This document shows, piece by piece, positions 50,532 through 62,192 of a stretch of DNA of 64,000 bases. The stretch is from Rotaria socialis (taxonomy: Eukaryota > Rotifera > Eurotatoria > Philodinida > Philodinidae). Location of the stretch: the NCBI GenBank assembly GCA_905331475.1, contig CAJNYU010002558.1, forward strand, positions 1 to 64,000. The letters run 5' to 3'. The translations under genes were made by a program, and so were the position numbers. The first letter of the stretch is position 1, and each line of letters opens with the position of its first letter. The notes beneath the pieces were generated by a model. That model searched no databases. It saw only the letters and a program-made list of their open reading frames with translations, and was not told the origin of the DNA.

Positions 50532-51748
50532 TCATGTATTTGTTTGACTTGCAACTTTCAAGATTGTTCAACATATGATCCATGCAGTTCGTATGGCTAT
50601 TGTCGTGATAATGGAAAAGGTGAGTGAACGTGCGAATGTAAATTTTGGTGGAATGGAACATTATGTGATGAACTAACAAGTAGTAGAAAACAAGTTACTA
50701 TTCTAGGTTGTTTATTAGGCTTGCTTCTGATTATTTTTTTTATGGTTTACAAATTATACGATGTATTCGCCATAGAAGACGAGAAATCAAAGAACCTAAA
50801 AAACAGTGAGTATTTACTTATGTTTTCTTTTGCCTTATTATATTTTTTTATTTGATAAACCATAGAGAAATCTCACGAGACCCAACAATAGTTGATCTTG
50901 CTATAACAAGTGCTCAGAAATCAGTTGATTTATCATCCTGTTTGCTTGCTTGTTTGACAATATTTGTTGCAAAATGGTCATTAATACAGCCAATACACGA
51001 TGAATCGGTGAATAAATATTTGATTAATCAATCGCTTTATTATGTGCAAAATTCTTTTTGTCACATAATAGCTTTACAAGAATTTAATGCTATAACGTTT
51101 CCTATTACTTGCTTTTTAATTTTTGTACTTATCATAGGAACCAAGCGAATATCTTTATTGTGTGATAAATGACATGGATATGGAGCGCCACCAATGCCCA
51201 TTGATTTTCTTTCTCGTGTTGATCGAAAATTCACAGCTTTTATTTTTGCTATGTGTGCCGATGAATTATTATATATAATGCAAACAGCAATTCAGGGTAA
51301 TGCGAATCAAGCTGAAGGCGTTGTTCTTAATTATCTTTTACGTAGCTTTGAGGTATTAATAATAGGTTTTCAATAGTATGTCATTTTAGCATCTGTTTTT
51401 TTAAACACAATCATCGCTTTAGCATGTGCAACAATATACCTTTTGGCTTGAATATTCAATAACAATAATTAATCAAGGCATGTGTCAATCAAATTTTTAT
51501 CCAACATAAGATGATTACCTCAATAACGTAAGTTCTATTACTACTATGTTTGAATACTATGGCACTGGTCGTAATTTAATTGTTATACAAATGTGTACAG
51601 ACATTCCACGATATATATGTTTAGTTTACATAAATGTTAAAATACCAATGTTATTAATAGAAAAAATCTATTTGAAATTAAAAAGAAATCTACCATTCGA
51701 AAAAAACTTATTATTGACATAAACTCGAGAGCAAAGAATATTTTTTCG
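50532..51748 (+). pseudogene. EGF-like multi-pass membrane protein, decayed
   Basis: Exon 1 (about 50532-50805) encodes an EGF-like module (CSTYDPCSSYGYC ... CECKFWWNGTLC) followed by a TM segment (VTILGCLLGLLLIIFFMV). Exon 2 (from 50868) carries on in the right phase with at least two more hydrophobic segments (FPITCFLIFVLII; YVILASVFLNTIIALACATI). In-frame stops: TGA 50625-50627, TGA 51170-51172, TAG 51374-51376, TGA 51449-51451 and more beyond. The first TGA falls on the aromatic position two residues before the CxC of the EGF module. Coding-like sequence resumes at about 51550 (EYYGTGRNLIVIQMCTDIPR ... TREQRIFF) and is cut off abruptly at 51749 by a telomere-like hairpin. Confidence 0.65.
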
Positions 51749-51830
51749 GAGTGTGGGTGTGGATGTGCGTGTGCACATGTTATATGGTAGATCCACGAGT
51801 GCACTCTACACCCACCCTCACACCCTCAAG
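51749..51830. repeat. Telomere-like hairpin element interrupting a pseudogene
   Basis: GAGTGTGGGTGTGGATGTGC arm; ACTCTACACCCACCCTCACA arm ending CCCTCAAG; loop with TGCACATGTT and ACGAGTGCA. It directly follows the last coding-like codons of the EGF/TM pseudogene. Confidence 0.65.
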
Positions 51831-52028
51831 ATTTTGTCAGACTCTTCGATTTTTTAAAGTTCGAATCCCTCTAATAGGATTTTTCTTTCATTAAAATCCA
51901 TTCCATTTTTTCTTCTTGGAAATGATTGTGTTGATTTCTAATTTGAAACTGGATTTCTCTTGATTATGCGTTAAAAATTCATATCAACTCGATTATTTTT
52001 TGAAAAAGGATACTTCTTGAAGGAATAT

Positions 52029-52412
52029 AACTACCACGAAAAAAAATTAATGGAAATCGTATTTTTGATCTAAAACAAAGAGTCAATGGTCGGAAGAAAT
52101 TTTTTGGATATATATGAATATTAAAATAATAGACATTTATAGTACAAATAAAAATCTAATATGAAGATACAAACTCTTTAAATACTTTTTGAGTCTTTTT
52201 AATACATGCTTGAATAACACTTAACGATAAACTATTTAAAACTTCATCGACAGCATTTTCTAGTTCATATTGTGCTTTAGGATTCTTGTTTGTATTAGAA
52301 ATGTCTATTCTTGTAATATTCATATATATCCAAGAGAACTGCGTCTGATCGTTAACTCTGTGTTTTAGATCAAAAATACGATTTGCATTAATTTTTTCCG
52401 TGGTAGTAATAT
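52029..52412. pseudogene. Inverted duplication of a coding fragment, transposase-like
   Basis: On the minus strand, about 52412-52152 is an open frame of about 85 codons ending at TAG (RIFDLKHRVNDQTQFSWIYM ... LENAVDEVLN ... KVFKEFVSSY). Its first 130 bp are repeated, diverged and inverted, on the + strand at 52029-52157, where the frame is broken. The fragment's C-terminal helical look is compatible with the end of a DDE transposase, but I cannot identify it. Confidence 0.4.
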
Positions 52413-52419
52413 TGTGCTA

Positions 52420-53764
52420 GTTTTGATGGAGTAAAATCGTGATTTTCACACGTAAGTGAAATTAGTATCATATTTGAGTAAAACCTGTTGATACTCTTGT
52501 GAGCTGATGTTTCAACGCGCGTGCGTATGTTCCTAGTGAAATTTCATATGTTCTATTAAATGGTAATTTGAATTAACTAGATTTCGAAGTGTTCTCCTAC
52601 AATTTCGAAAAATCCAAAGAAATCCTGGAATTGCTTTTGTTAAATCTGTCAATATTCATTCTAAGAAATATTTCAATTATCATACTCGTGTGCCAAACAG
52701 ATCTCAACAAATTTCATCGAATTGTAAAATCAGATTTTTCGTCTCCATGATAATGGTCCCAAAATCTCAAAATACTGTATTTTTCTATAAAATTCTAGCA
52801 CCATATTCGATTAAAAGTTGCCCATATTCGTTAAAGGCCTTACTATAAGCGTTCCACTCATGATATAAACACAAATCTAGGGGATCTATTTAATGATATC
52901 CGCAGATTTTTCATAGCTCATAGTAGGATTTTTTAGGTTTCTTTGGCATTATTCTATCATCGCTGAAGTCTAATTTCAAGCTGCGGAAAATATGTGGATT
53001 CCACTGGATAAAGTTCGTCGAGTTCCACTTGGAACATAGGCACGAGAATGGAACATTGGTCGAAGTGAATATAACCACATTTTACAAAAAAGGATACCAA
53101 GGAGTTTTTGAATTTTTCAAAATTTCCGGAGTATGGTTCGAGATCTCGTTAATCGAAATATACTACTCGATAGGGTATACGAAGTTCTAGTAGTAATATG
53201 ACTATGAACGTTGTAAATCAGCTCAAATGAGTATCGGCAGGTTTTAGTCGAATACGATGCTAAATTGAATCTCTGAACTTTGGTCGACAGTAAAATGTCG
53301 AAAACTGAGTAGGTATTCATGAAAAGTGTCGTGTTCAGAATTGATTCATTATTAAAAGAGATTGTCCCTTATTCGAAGTAATGAAATTTAAATCACTGTT
53401 AATGTTGCGTGTCGATTCCGTGGCAGTCTCCATATGTATATTTATCACTCGAATAACGAATAATTGAAGAATCATTTTCTTATTCTTTTCTATTACATTG
53501 TACTAAGTGATCAATGTCTGATAGACCAATGATAAATTTAAACGAACATAAGTCGCCCTCGATCCTACAATAATAACATATTCATCGAATATCTTTCAAA
53601 ACACTCGTTCGTTTAGAATTTTTAACTTAATTTTTATAAATTTCTTTCGACATTTTTACTGTCGACCAACTTTGAGTTTACCCTCCACCTATGCTACTCT
53701 TTCATATAGAATGTAGTTGTGAAATACATAACAACGGTTTCGTTTTAGACAATAATTTCTTGCT
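52420..53764. other. Intergenic region, no gene seen
   Basis: AT-rich, no open frame with domain character and no repeat of note. Confidence 0.5.
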
Positions 53765-54223
53765 ATGAGTGCTCATCCGATTACTGTCATTGCTTGTGAT
53801 ATTGGTGGTGTGATAAAAGATCACACCAATGATGAACCAATCGAAAATTCTGTGAAATCTATCATAAAATTATCAACAAGTGCCTCGAACAGAGTCATAT
53901 TCATATCGAAATATAAAGAAAACTACCAACAAAAAACGAAAGCATGGTTAGACAAATACAACTTATCTCATATCAAAGTGTATTACTGTCTAGAATATGA
54001 AGACAAAATCAAGATCGCTACAGATAACAAAGTGAATGTCATGATTGATGATAGAATGCAAGTATTACGTACTTTTCCATCTTCTATTTTCAAAATATGG
54101 TTTTGTTTGGATCCGAAGAAAATTGAAGGAGCCCGAAAATTTCAACCTGATTTTATCAATTCCGTTAGAATAGCTCAAAGCTGGCAAGAAGTACTCGAAT
54201 TGATAAACGAGATACAAACATAA
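53765..54223 (+). CDS. Small HAD-like hydrolase-fold protein
   Basis: A 152-aa single-exon protein with ATG at 53765 and TAA stop. N-terminal motif I is ACDIGGVIKD (nucleophile Asp at about 11; the second Asp of the DxD motif is replaced by Gly). Motif II is VIFISK (about 46-51) and motif IV NVMIDDR (about 96-102), so the core HAD Rossmann order is present. No cap domain. The missing general-acid Asp suggests weak or altered phosphatase activity, or use as a phosphopeptide/nucleotide binder. Neighbours give no functional hint. Confidence 0.7.
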   Translation: MSAHPITVIACDIGGVIKDHTNDEPIENSVKSIIKLSTSASNRVIFISKYKENYQQKTKAWLDKYNLSHIKVYYCLEYEDKIKIATDNKVNVMIDDRMQVLRTFPSSIFKIWFCLDPKKIEGARKFQPDFINSVRIAQSWQEVLELINEIQT

Positions 54224-54229
54224 TCAATA

Positions 54230-55590
54230 CATTACTTTCTCTTTCTCGATACAAGTCGATCGAATATTGCCGAGAAACTTACTGATTCATTAAAATACAT
54301 GTATCGATCTTGTATTTGCTTTCAACATCCAACATTTTGAAGCATAATCAACGCCTAAGCTTCTTTTTATAAACTGATTCTCAAAAACAGAAGACAGCAG
54401 ATGTGACTGTTTGAGTATCCATGGTTCAGAATCACCGAGCCAAGGCTGAGAAGCATGCTCATGAGCCATTGACGCGCTACTATTATGGGAGTCCCGAGAA
54501 TTTCATAGACTCATGATTAGTGTTGTTTTTTATGATTATTGTAACTCCATGAAAGAAAACAAAATCCAGCACGATTCGTTGTATATGTTTACACTTCGAC
54601 TGAAAGGGGACATTTGTAAGGTTGGTTATTAATTTTCTTTCATTCATCTTCAAGCGCAAATACATAATTAAATTTGATTAGCATGTTAATAAGAATAAGA
54701 ATTTTCGGCCATTATTTTCATACGACAGACACTCGGCTACAAGAATATGTATTGACGTGTGCATATCATTTGGAAATAACTTGAGAGATCAGGGTGGAAT
54801 AGTTTTCATTGAGTGTGTATGTGAGAAAACAAAATTTATTTTATGCTTTGATCCACAGAATATAGTGCGGTACGAATGCACAGAACGCACCAATAAGCAT
54901 GCATGCTCTCATCAAACAGATTTTCGTTTTTCAGCATTCTACCATCAATATTTAACCAACCACTGAGCTTTTAGCTGCATCGAGATGTTCATTGATTTGA
55001 ATGTCGAACCAGAATTCTGGATTCCTCGCCGCGCCTACAGACTGATACAATCATCGGATCAATGCGATATTTCATTGGGTTTGCGGAAGGCAAGGCCGCC
55101 ATCAGTCTCAACATCTTCACACACTCTCTTCGTTCTATCAAAGCTCACAGTATATTAAATGAATTGTTATATTATTAAAATATGTTCTAAAAAAATGTCT
55201 ATCAAACGAAAACCCATACTGTAGGACAGCATAAATATTCAATTTCTTGTTCAGTATGTGTTTGAAGATAACTCACGATGACATCAATAATCCAATCAAT
55301 GATGATCGAATGATTATACCTTCATGTTCTCTAGATGACTCAATAGATTTGGAAGAAAAGCAATTAAGACAGCCCAACACGCTTTCTTCCTTCTTTTACA
55401 CAAATGAATAGAATTCGATTGGGATAAATAAAAAAAAGAGGAATTTACATTGTAAGATGAGTTTTAGTGACGTGCTAATAATTCATATTTCAGTTTGCGA
55501 TAGTCTTCTCTCACGAGAATCTAATATTATTGACGAAAATGAGCATTGGCAAAGGCAGTTCATTACATTCATTTTGCCATTTTTTGTTTG
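54230..55590. other. Intergenic region, no gene seen
   Basis: No credible ORF, RNA gene or repeat recognised between the HAD-like gene and the 3' end of the NHL gene. Confidence 0.5.
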
Positions 55591-55593
55591 TAT

Positions 55594-58290
55594 TTAGTAA
55601 TAGTGAAACTTTTGTACTCGGTCATTAAATGTATCAGCCACATACAAATTGTATTGGTTATCGATAATTGCCCAATATGGAACATTTAGTTGTGTATGGG
55701 CAGTACCAGGCAAGCCAGTAATACCTGCTATAGTTGTGCCATTTGATTGGCCAGCCAAGAAGAATTGAATACGATCATTGTTCGTGTCAGCAATGAACAT
55801 ATTATTCATGGAATCTAGTACTACACTCAATGGTGCGTTGAAACTTGTCGAAGTGCTACCCGCTGATCCAACAACACCTGCAATAAGTGTCCAGCTCGAA
55901 GCTCCTAATACCCAACGAACGACAGAATGAGCATTGTAATTTGCGATTATAAAACTGTTTGATGATGAATCAAAGGCAAAACTAAATGGAAGGTTCAATT
56001 GTGTATTTGCATTTCCTGCTCCATTGCCACCAGCCACTACAGTACCAGATGATGCACCTGATAGATATCGCATTATACGATTATTGAATGTGTCGGCGAT
56101 GTAAAGTGTATTAGTACTCGCGATTCGTGTCAGATCAGAAGGCATATAAAATTGATTGTTAGCACTTCCGGAGACACCTGAACATGAGTAACAGCATGAG
56201 TTTCAATAGTTTATTAGATAGAACATGAGATTACAGTCCATCTATGGGATTAATGCACTTTATGATTACAAGCAAGTATATGTCAAATGCTGAGATAAAT
56301 TTGTACATGTCTCAACAATTTTAATCAGGAGAATGTGAGTATCAAAAATGAAAAGGCTCAAACAGTACTGGCATGCATTCGCCACTATTAATGGATAATT
56401 GATCTCAAGATCTAACTAATATAACTTTATGATTGATGTTGCTGAAAAAGAATTGTTACCTGTCGTGCCGGCGATAGTCGTACCAGACGATGCACCATTA
56501 GTCCAATACATCACTCTATGATTACCTCGATCGGTGAAATACATGTTATTAGCAGAATCGAGCACAATAGCGACCGGCATAGTTAAGGCAGTTGACGATG
56601 CTCCAGCTACTCCACTTGATTGGCCCGCTATCGTGGTTCCATTTGTTGCTCCACTCAACCATTTTTGAATTCGATTGTTATGGTAATCAGCAACATAGAG
56701 TGAGTTTGCTGAATCTAATGCCATACCGTAAGGGTAATATAACTCATTTGCAGTGACACCCGCCGTGCCTGCTGCTATGCCAGCTATTGTTTCCGCCGTC
56801 GAGTTCCAAGTTATTGGAAATGATGTACCTATCAAAAGACAAGTCGGCAATTATAGTGAGTTTTGCAATACATCAAAATAACGAACTCACTACTGGTTGT
56901 AGACGATGTAGTCGTTGCCGTAGTTGATGCTGAACCTATGAGCAGACAAACATTAAAATAATTTTAAGTAGAGAAACGCTCCACTAGTTGACAGATAATT
57001 TTTGCGCATCACTAAAGAAGTATCAGTTTGATTGAATATAGTATAATCTACTGACAATTTTTTAGGTGAGTTTATTTTTAATACTCGACCAGTATACGTA
57101 GAACATTCTTTAACCGTAGCTAACTAAGAAAACCATACAACGACTCACTAGTGCTTGTAGACGAAGTAGTCGATGAAGTGTCTGATGTTGAACCTACAAA
57201 ACAGTGTAAACATAATCTGTAATCATTCATTACAATTTTCTTGTTTCGAATTGGCAAAAAGTAAACTCATAGAATACGTACCTCATCGCGAGGCAGAATA
57301 CAGTTCTTGAGTCAAAACGAGGAAATGACTTACTACTACTTGTAGACGTTGTGGACGACGTAGTGGTTGATGTAGAACCTACAAAAAATATAAAAATAAA
57401 GAGTATCATGAATACATTAAATCCAATATTGCACATGACGGAATAAAAAATATGGATTTTGCAAAATTTTTCATCTAATGTTGTCAGCTATTACAACTAT
57501 GGATCTAATTCTTTAAGATGCGTAGTGCATTCTTTCTGACATAATTGAAGAATAGAAAATACTCACTAGTGCTTGTAGACGTAGTAGACGATGATGTTGT
57601 TGATGTAGAACCTACACAGAGTAGAGTACAAACGACATCATGAACATTAAAATAGCTTACTCGTGCTTGTCGACGAGGTAGTAGATGAGGCAGTTGTCGT
57701 CGAACCTACAACGAGGAAAGCATAAAGGTAATCATGATTAAAAGTCGACTCTATCAATGTATATGTTCGTCGGGAATTAGATTACAGTTCTTTAGTGTAA
57801 ATGATAAAAATAACTCACCCGTGCTTGTAGTCGAGGTAATAGCGGACGTAGTTGACGTAGGATCTATAAAAGAAAGACAAACATAAAAATGATCAGCTGT
57901 TTGATAGATCTATTAAGCTTGAAAAGCCAGAGTGATTTCGAATACGTATGGACATTTTTTATATTTCAGAGATAATGACGTACTTTAGAAAAAAACACAT
58001 ACATGATAAGACGAATTTATCTGCTATATTATACTAAAATGTAAATTTTGTTTGTGCAATTTTCGTCACGAATCTTCTCATTTCACGTTTAATTAGCGAA
58101 GTCATTTATCGTTATCTGATAAGCGCTTACTCGTAATGCCTGGCTGTGAAAATGCGAAATTCATGACTAGAGCTGCGGTTAATGTGGCAGCTAGTAAAAT
58201 ACCCATTAGAGTAAAAGATATACACAATGCCAAACTGGATCCAGTCAATCTTCGGCAGTATCTAAACAGATCTTCATTCAAAATAATCAA
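55594..58290 (-). CDS. Type II membrane NHL-propeller protein with six 45-nt stalk exons
   Basis: Exons on the minus strand: about 58290-58131 (TM segment), six stalk exons at 57863-57819, 57705-57661, 57611-57567, 57378-57334, 57193-57149 and 56935-56891, then 56828-56460 and 56177-55594. All junctions from the TM exon on are GT-AG and phase 1, totalling 461 codons. The TM exon reads FTLMGILLAATLTAALVMNF. Each stalk exon gives 15 residues of Ser/Thr (STTSSSTTSTST type), a mucin-like, probably O-glycosylated stalk. The last two exons encode about six NHL blades (MALDSANSLYVADYHNNRIQ, AFDSSSNSFIIANYNA, VLDSMNNMFIADTNNDRIQ) with TIAG linkers. The true start is unresolved: an exon at 58728-58637 (PKAESPQPVTSHSGK...) looks like cytosolic tail but its phase does not join cleanly. 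Role unknown; NHL propellers bind proteins or RNA. Confidence 0.85.
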
Positions 58291-58636
58291 TAATTCAAAT
58301 GTTTACTTGAATTTTCTATTTTTCTGTTTCGGAGTAGTCACTAGTGCTTTGCGTTGTTGGTCGAAGGAGTTCGATGAATGTGACATCTCGATTGTCTACA
58401 AACAGAGTACAATTCGATATTCTTTTTCGGCGTGTTCACATGGCACAGAGGACTCTGTGCTAAAGTCGAGTAAAATGAATCTTCATTGTTTCCGAAGACG
58501 CCTCAGTATTCTCTTAATCTCTTGATAACGTATTTTTCATGAACGTTACTATCAGAACGGTGACAAGATAATGCGTATGCATTCTTTCCTACTTAACGTG
58601 TTGTAACTATCTGAAAGCGTGAAAATTTGTTTTTAC

Positions 58637-58728
58637 CTTCGTTGAAGTTTTATCTTGTGGTACAAGTGATGTTTCGGCTAATTTACCAGAATGTGACGTT
58701 ACCGGTTGCGGTGATTCTGCTTTTGGAC
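58637..58728 (-). CDS. Probable upstream exon of the NHL gene
   Basis: An open 92-bp segment flanked by CTATTATAG acceptor and GTAAAA donor on the minus strand, encoding a charged, Ser/Thr/Pro-rich sequence (PQPVTSHSGKLAETSLVPQD) like a cytosolic tail. Its exit phase (0) does not match the most obvious acceptor of the TM exon, so one junction is missing or misread. A further candidate first exon with Met lies at 59556-59437. Confidence 0.4.
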
Positions 58729-59930
58729 CTATAATAGTATTTCGGCAATCTAACTAATCGGTTTATTGATGAGAAAGATTTGTAAAAGGAAGTAAAATTA
58801 GATGCAAGCAGCGCTTTGGGAACATTCGGTATGGTGACTGAATTAAGACGACGTTGAACAGAAGTTCTTTTGTACTATAATGGAAGCGGCGTGGATATGC
58901 TGAAATATTATCACAATTACAAAAATTTTCAACATTCACTCCGCTAGTGAGCTCGTAGGAAATGAGCAGAAAATCGAAATTGTTCAATATCTTGAGAAAA
59001 ACGTATCCTTCTACACAATGCCCAGATGCAGACCAAATATTGATGTATGGAAAGATACATTCATGCGTACATACCAGCTGTGTGCACTGGTGAAGAAAAA
59101 TCATGGAATTCAACAACTTGTGTATCGATTCCAGGTTTATCATTATTCATTTGCTGTAGAACATGGTCGCCATGTGATCGATGTCGACGTTTCTATCATA
59201 ATCAAAAACAAAATTTCTTTTTGCGAATTCACGATGAAGTGATTTATGTAATTACTCGGTGTTGAGAATGTCTCTTCGAAATTTTACTGGCCTGCATATC
59301 GCTATGCGTCGATTTTGATGTGTCGTACCAGTGACGCGCTGAAATAGTTTTTGATTTGTGCTCGGGTAACTGTAATGAAGAAATCATTGATGTTAATCAT
59401 GGAAGTTACAGTGAAATAGTGATTAAGAAAATTTACCGATTGCCTTAATGGCTGATTATGAGAAGTTCTGTTGTTTACGCTATGTATTGACAGTTGAATT
59501 ACATTTTGTAAACGATCGGGGTTAATTCGATTCGAACTTTTACGATGTGTTACCATTTCTTTAACGAGGATATAATTAAATGGACAGTTGAAAGAGAGAA
59601 AAAATGCGCCTGTTATCCATTACTCACTTGGTCAATTTTTAGTGTTCGCTCGAAACGCAAGGGCAGATCCTTTCGCCAATAGCCTATTTTCTGTTTGGAA
59701 TCGTAATTCCTTTCTTGTTAACTATGTGTTCTGCTTTGGGAGCAAAAATGAATCTGCGATACATAAAAAACACACCTTTGTTATAAGAGGCCCTTTTACT
59801 GCACGTGTGGAACAGTAAGGTTTCTATGGAATATATCAACATACACAAAAGATTCTTTAATTTATGAAACGATGACAGTAGTGTTCTTCGTCAGTCGAAT
59901 TTATTTGATTAGTAAAGAAAAGAAAATGTT

Positions 59931-60119
59931 TTGGGGTGTGGGTCTCCCTTTGCGTGTGGTATCGTGGTGGGTGTGGAATATTGCTGTATTGACTCTTGTA
60001 GACAGATTCAAACTCACCTACCCACCCAGGTCCATCAAGTCCTACCCCACACCCTACACCCACACCCTTGATCATCTCTGAATACACCTCGACACCCACA
60101 CACCCACCCACATCCACAG
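59931..60119. repeat. Large compound telomere-like element
   Basis: GGGGTGTGGGTCTCCC and GTGGTGGGTGTGG on the left. On the right, a long AC-rich stretch (CCTACCCCACACCCTACACC, then ACACCCTTGATCA, then CCCACACACCCACCCACATC). It looks like two elements nested or fused. Confidence 0.6.
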
Positions 60120-60520
60120 GAATCAGGTCCATCAATCGTTCATCGAAAATGTATTTTAAAACCGTTTTTGTACACGAGGGGTGCGCGAACACAATTACAA
60201 ACGGTAATGACAAAATCAGACACACTACTACCTCTTGAAAGTTAGAACTTTACTACTTTTCAATGGTTTAAAATGCCTTGAAATACCTTTCAATGGGGGT
60301 ATGCAATCATGAAAATACATATAGACCACTCCCCCAGAACAAAGGCGTATTACAAGCTATCACAAGGTAGTAAAATTCCAGCTTTGAAGAGCTAGTGAAG
60401 TCTGATTTTGCCATTGCAATTTACAATTGTATTCGCGCATGTCTCAAATATTGAACAGGTGGTTCGAATAAATAAAAGAACTTGTTGATAATCACAAAGT
60501 GTATAGGAGCACATTGAATT

Positions 60521-60980
60521 ATGAAAGATGAAATGAGACATGCCATAAAATCAAGGAAAAGTGGTAAGGCACCAGGCACTGGTGAAATATCTGCTGAAAT
60601 GATTGAAAGTCTAGATGAACAAGGTGTTGATATCATTTTAAAATCGATAAACAAATGATAAAAGACTTGCGATTAATGTAGAGGCGCCATGGAAAGCTGT
60701 GTTCTATCTCCCAACACCTCCCTAATCTTAAATATAATGATGATCTCCAAAGAATAATTGATACGGTTTGTGGGGATAACATAGAAATGGGATTATCACT
60801 GAATATTAATAAATCAGAATGCACTAGCTAATATTTCAAAAAAATAAATAAAAATCCACCAATATGCAATGCGAAAATAAATGAAGAGTCAATGAAACAA
60901 GTTGAACACTTCACTTATCTGGGCTCTATCATAGCATCATATTGTAGATGTGAATATCAATACTAAAACACGCTTTTTTT
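60521..60980 (+). pseudogene. Non-LTR (LINE) reverse transcriptase fragment with internal deletion
   Basis: The left part encodes the fingers-region signature (KSGKAPGTGEISAEMIESLD). After about 100 bp of scrambled sequence the right part resumes in the palm/thumb (YNDDLQRIIDTVCGDNIEMG ... EHFTYLGSIIAS). The region between these blocks, several hundred residues in a complete element, is missing. The catalytic YADD-type box reads YNDD. Stops interrupt both parts. This is a dead remnant; the YLGS..DGRC-type thumb is typical of RTE/jockey-like LINEs. Confidence 0.8.
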
Positions 60981-61532
60981 CTTCGTTTTCAGCGCATGAA
61001 ACGTGACCATATTCCAAAACTCAATGTGCGTGAGGGAAAAAAATGAAATATATTTTACTCAAAATCGATGTTCGCAGTTAAAAAATAATTTTAATGAGTT
61101 GAAATAATTTTTCAATAAAAATCAATTCTTTTTATCTGACATACAATCAATTTATATTAATATTTTGGAACTAGTCAGTCGCAGTGTATACGAGTTCTTA
61201 AAAATTTATTTTCTGTTTATCATCATGGCCAATAACGATATATGAAAATATTTACTGTAGAAAAAGCGACTCACATTATTACAAAAACGTTAATAAGAGT
61301 ACGTACATTTATTAGAACAAGAATCAAAATTGCTGTTTAACAGCTTTTTGGCACAATCTGAAGACCATACAAATGAAACTATTATATACGCCAATAATTT
61401 GCCAATTCGTTGAGTTAAGCATAAAAATAAAACATGCATCAACCCCTTTATATATCAATTTCGCAAATATTATTCGCTTGCATTTGTAATTTTCTGAAAT
61501 AAAAGCAGTTCAAGTGATCGATACCAAACAAC

Positions 61533-61945
61533 ATGTCTTCGTTTTCATCCTTGGACGATAACGATCTTCTAGTTTATCAATCGGTAAATCACATATGATG
61601 CTGAATTGTAGTTTATTTCGACTAGTTTGCGCTTTTAGTTTGAGAAGCTTATCGATGGTAAATTACGAAAGACATTTCCATCTGATTTTCAATTGAAACC
61701 CCTATCTGTTTGTCGTGTACTAGGTTATGGAATGTTTTATGATTTCAAAGTATGAAGTAGCTATGTCGATCGAATTCATCGTTATAATTTTATTGGTATT
61801 ATTTTAGATCGCTCTACCTGATGATAAATTTGCTAAAGCTTCATTCAATTCAAATGCAGGTTATGCCATGGGCACAAAAGTAAGCGATGCAACACATGAT
61901 TGCATCACCGTTCAAAGGGTTTCAACATTAACATCAAATCAATAG
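61533..61945 (+). CDS. Small three-exon protein of unknown function
   Basis: Exons 61533-61583, 61639-61749 and 61808-61945; all junctions are GT-AG and phase 0, giving 99 aa and a TAG stop. The sequence starts MSSFSSLDDNDLLVYQS, continues FEKLIDGKLRKTFPSDFQ and CRVLGYGMFYDF, and ends with LPDDKFAKASFNSNAGYAMG. No signal peptide, TM segment or domain I recognise. An in-frame GTAAGC near 61879 could be an alternative donor extending the gene. Convergent with the gene at 62193. Confidence 0.6.
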
Positions 61946-62192
61946 TGTACTTTTTTTTAAGTAGAAGAAAATGAAATTAATTCTATTTTACATTTATGAT
62001 TAACTAGTTTTCTTAAAGACAAATAAAATGAAATCAGCCAAGAATCTCGATATTTTATCTTTTTATCGATATATTCAATCTTAAAATAATCAGATCTAAT
62101 GTTTAAGGAAAAGAAGTTTTGCTACTCTCTCAAAGTTGTTCAATTAAGAAAAATGTCTTAATCAAACATAAGAGAATCGTTGTCTTTATCAT

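Noticed and set aside
13766-51451. Genome-wide reassignment of TGA to tryptophan
   Set aside because: Intact genes in the same window use TGG only for Trp, and the TGA-bearing genes also carry frameshifts, other stops or lost splice sites; kept only as an alternative in the findings.
59018-59265. Two overlapping + strand ORFs of about 72-74 aa, one Cys-rich
   Set aside because: No start context, splice structure or recognisable module; the frames compete and neither extends.
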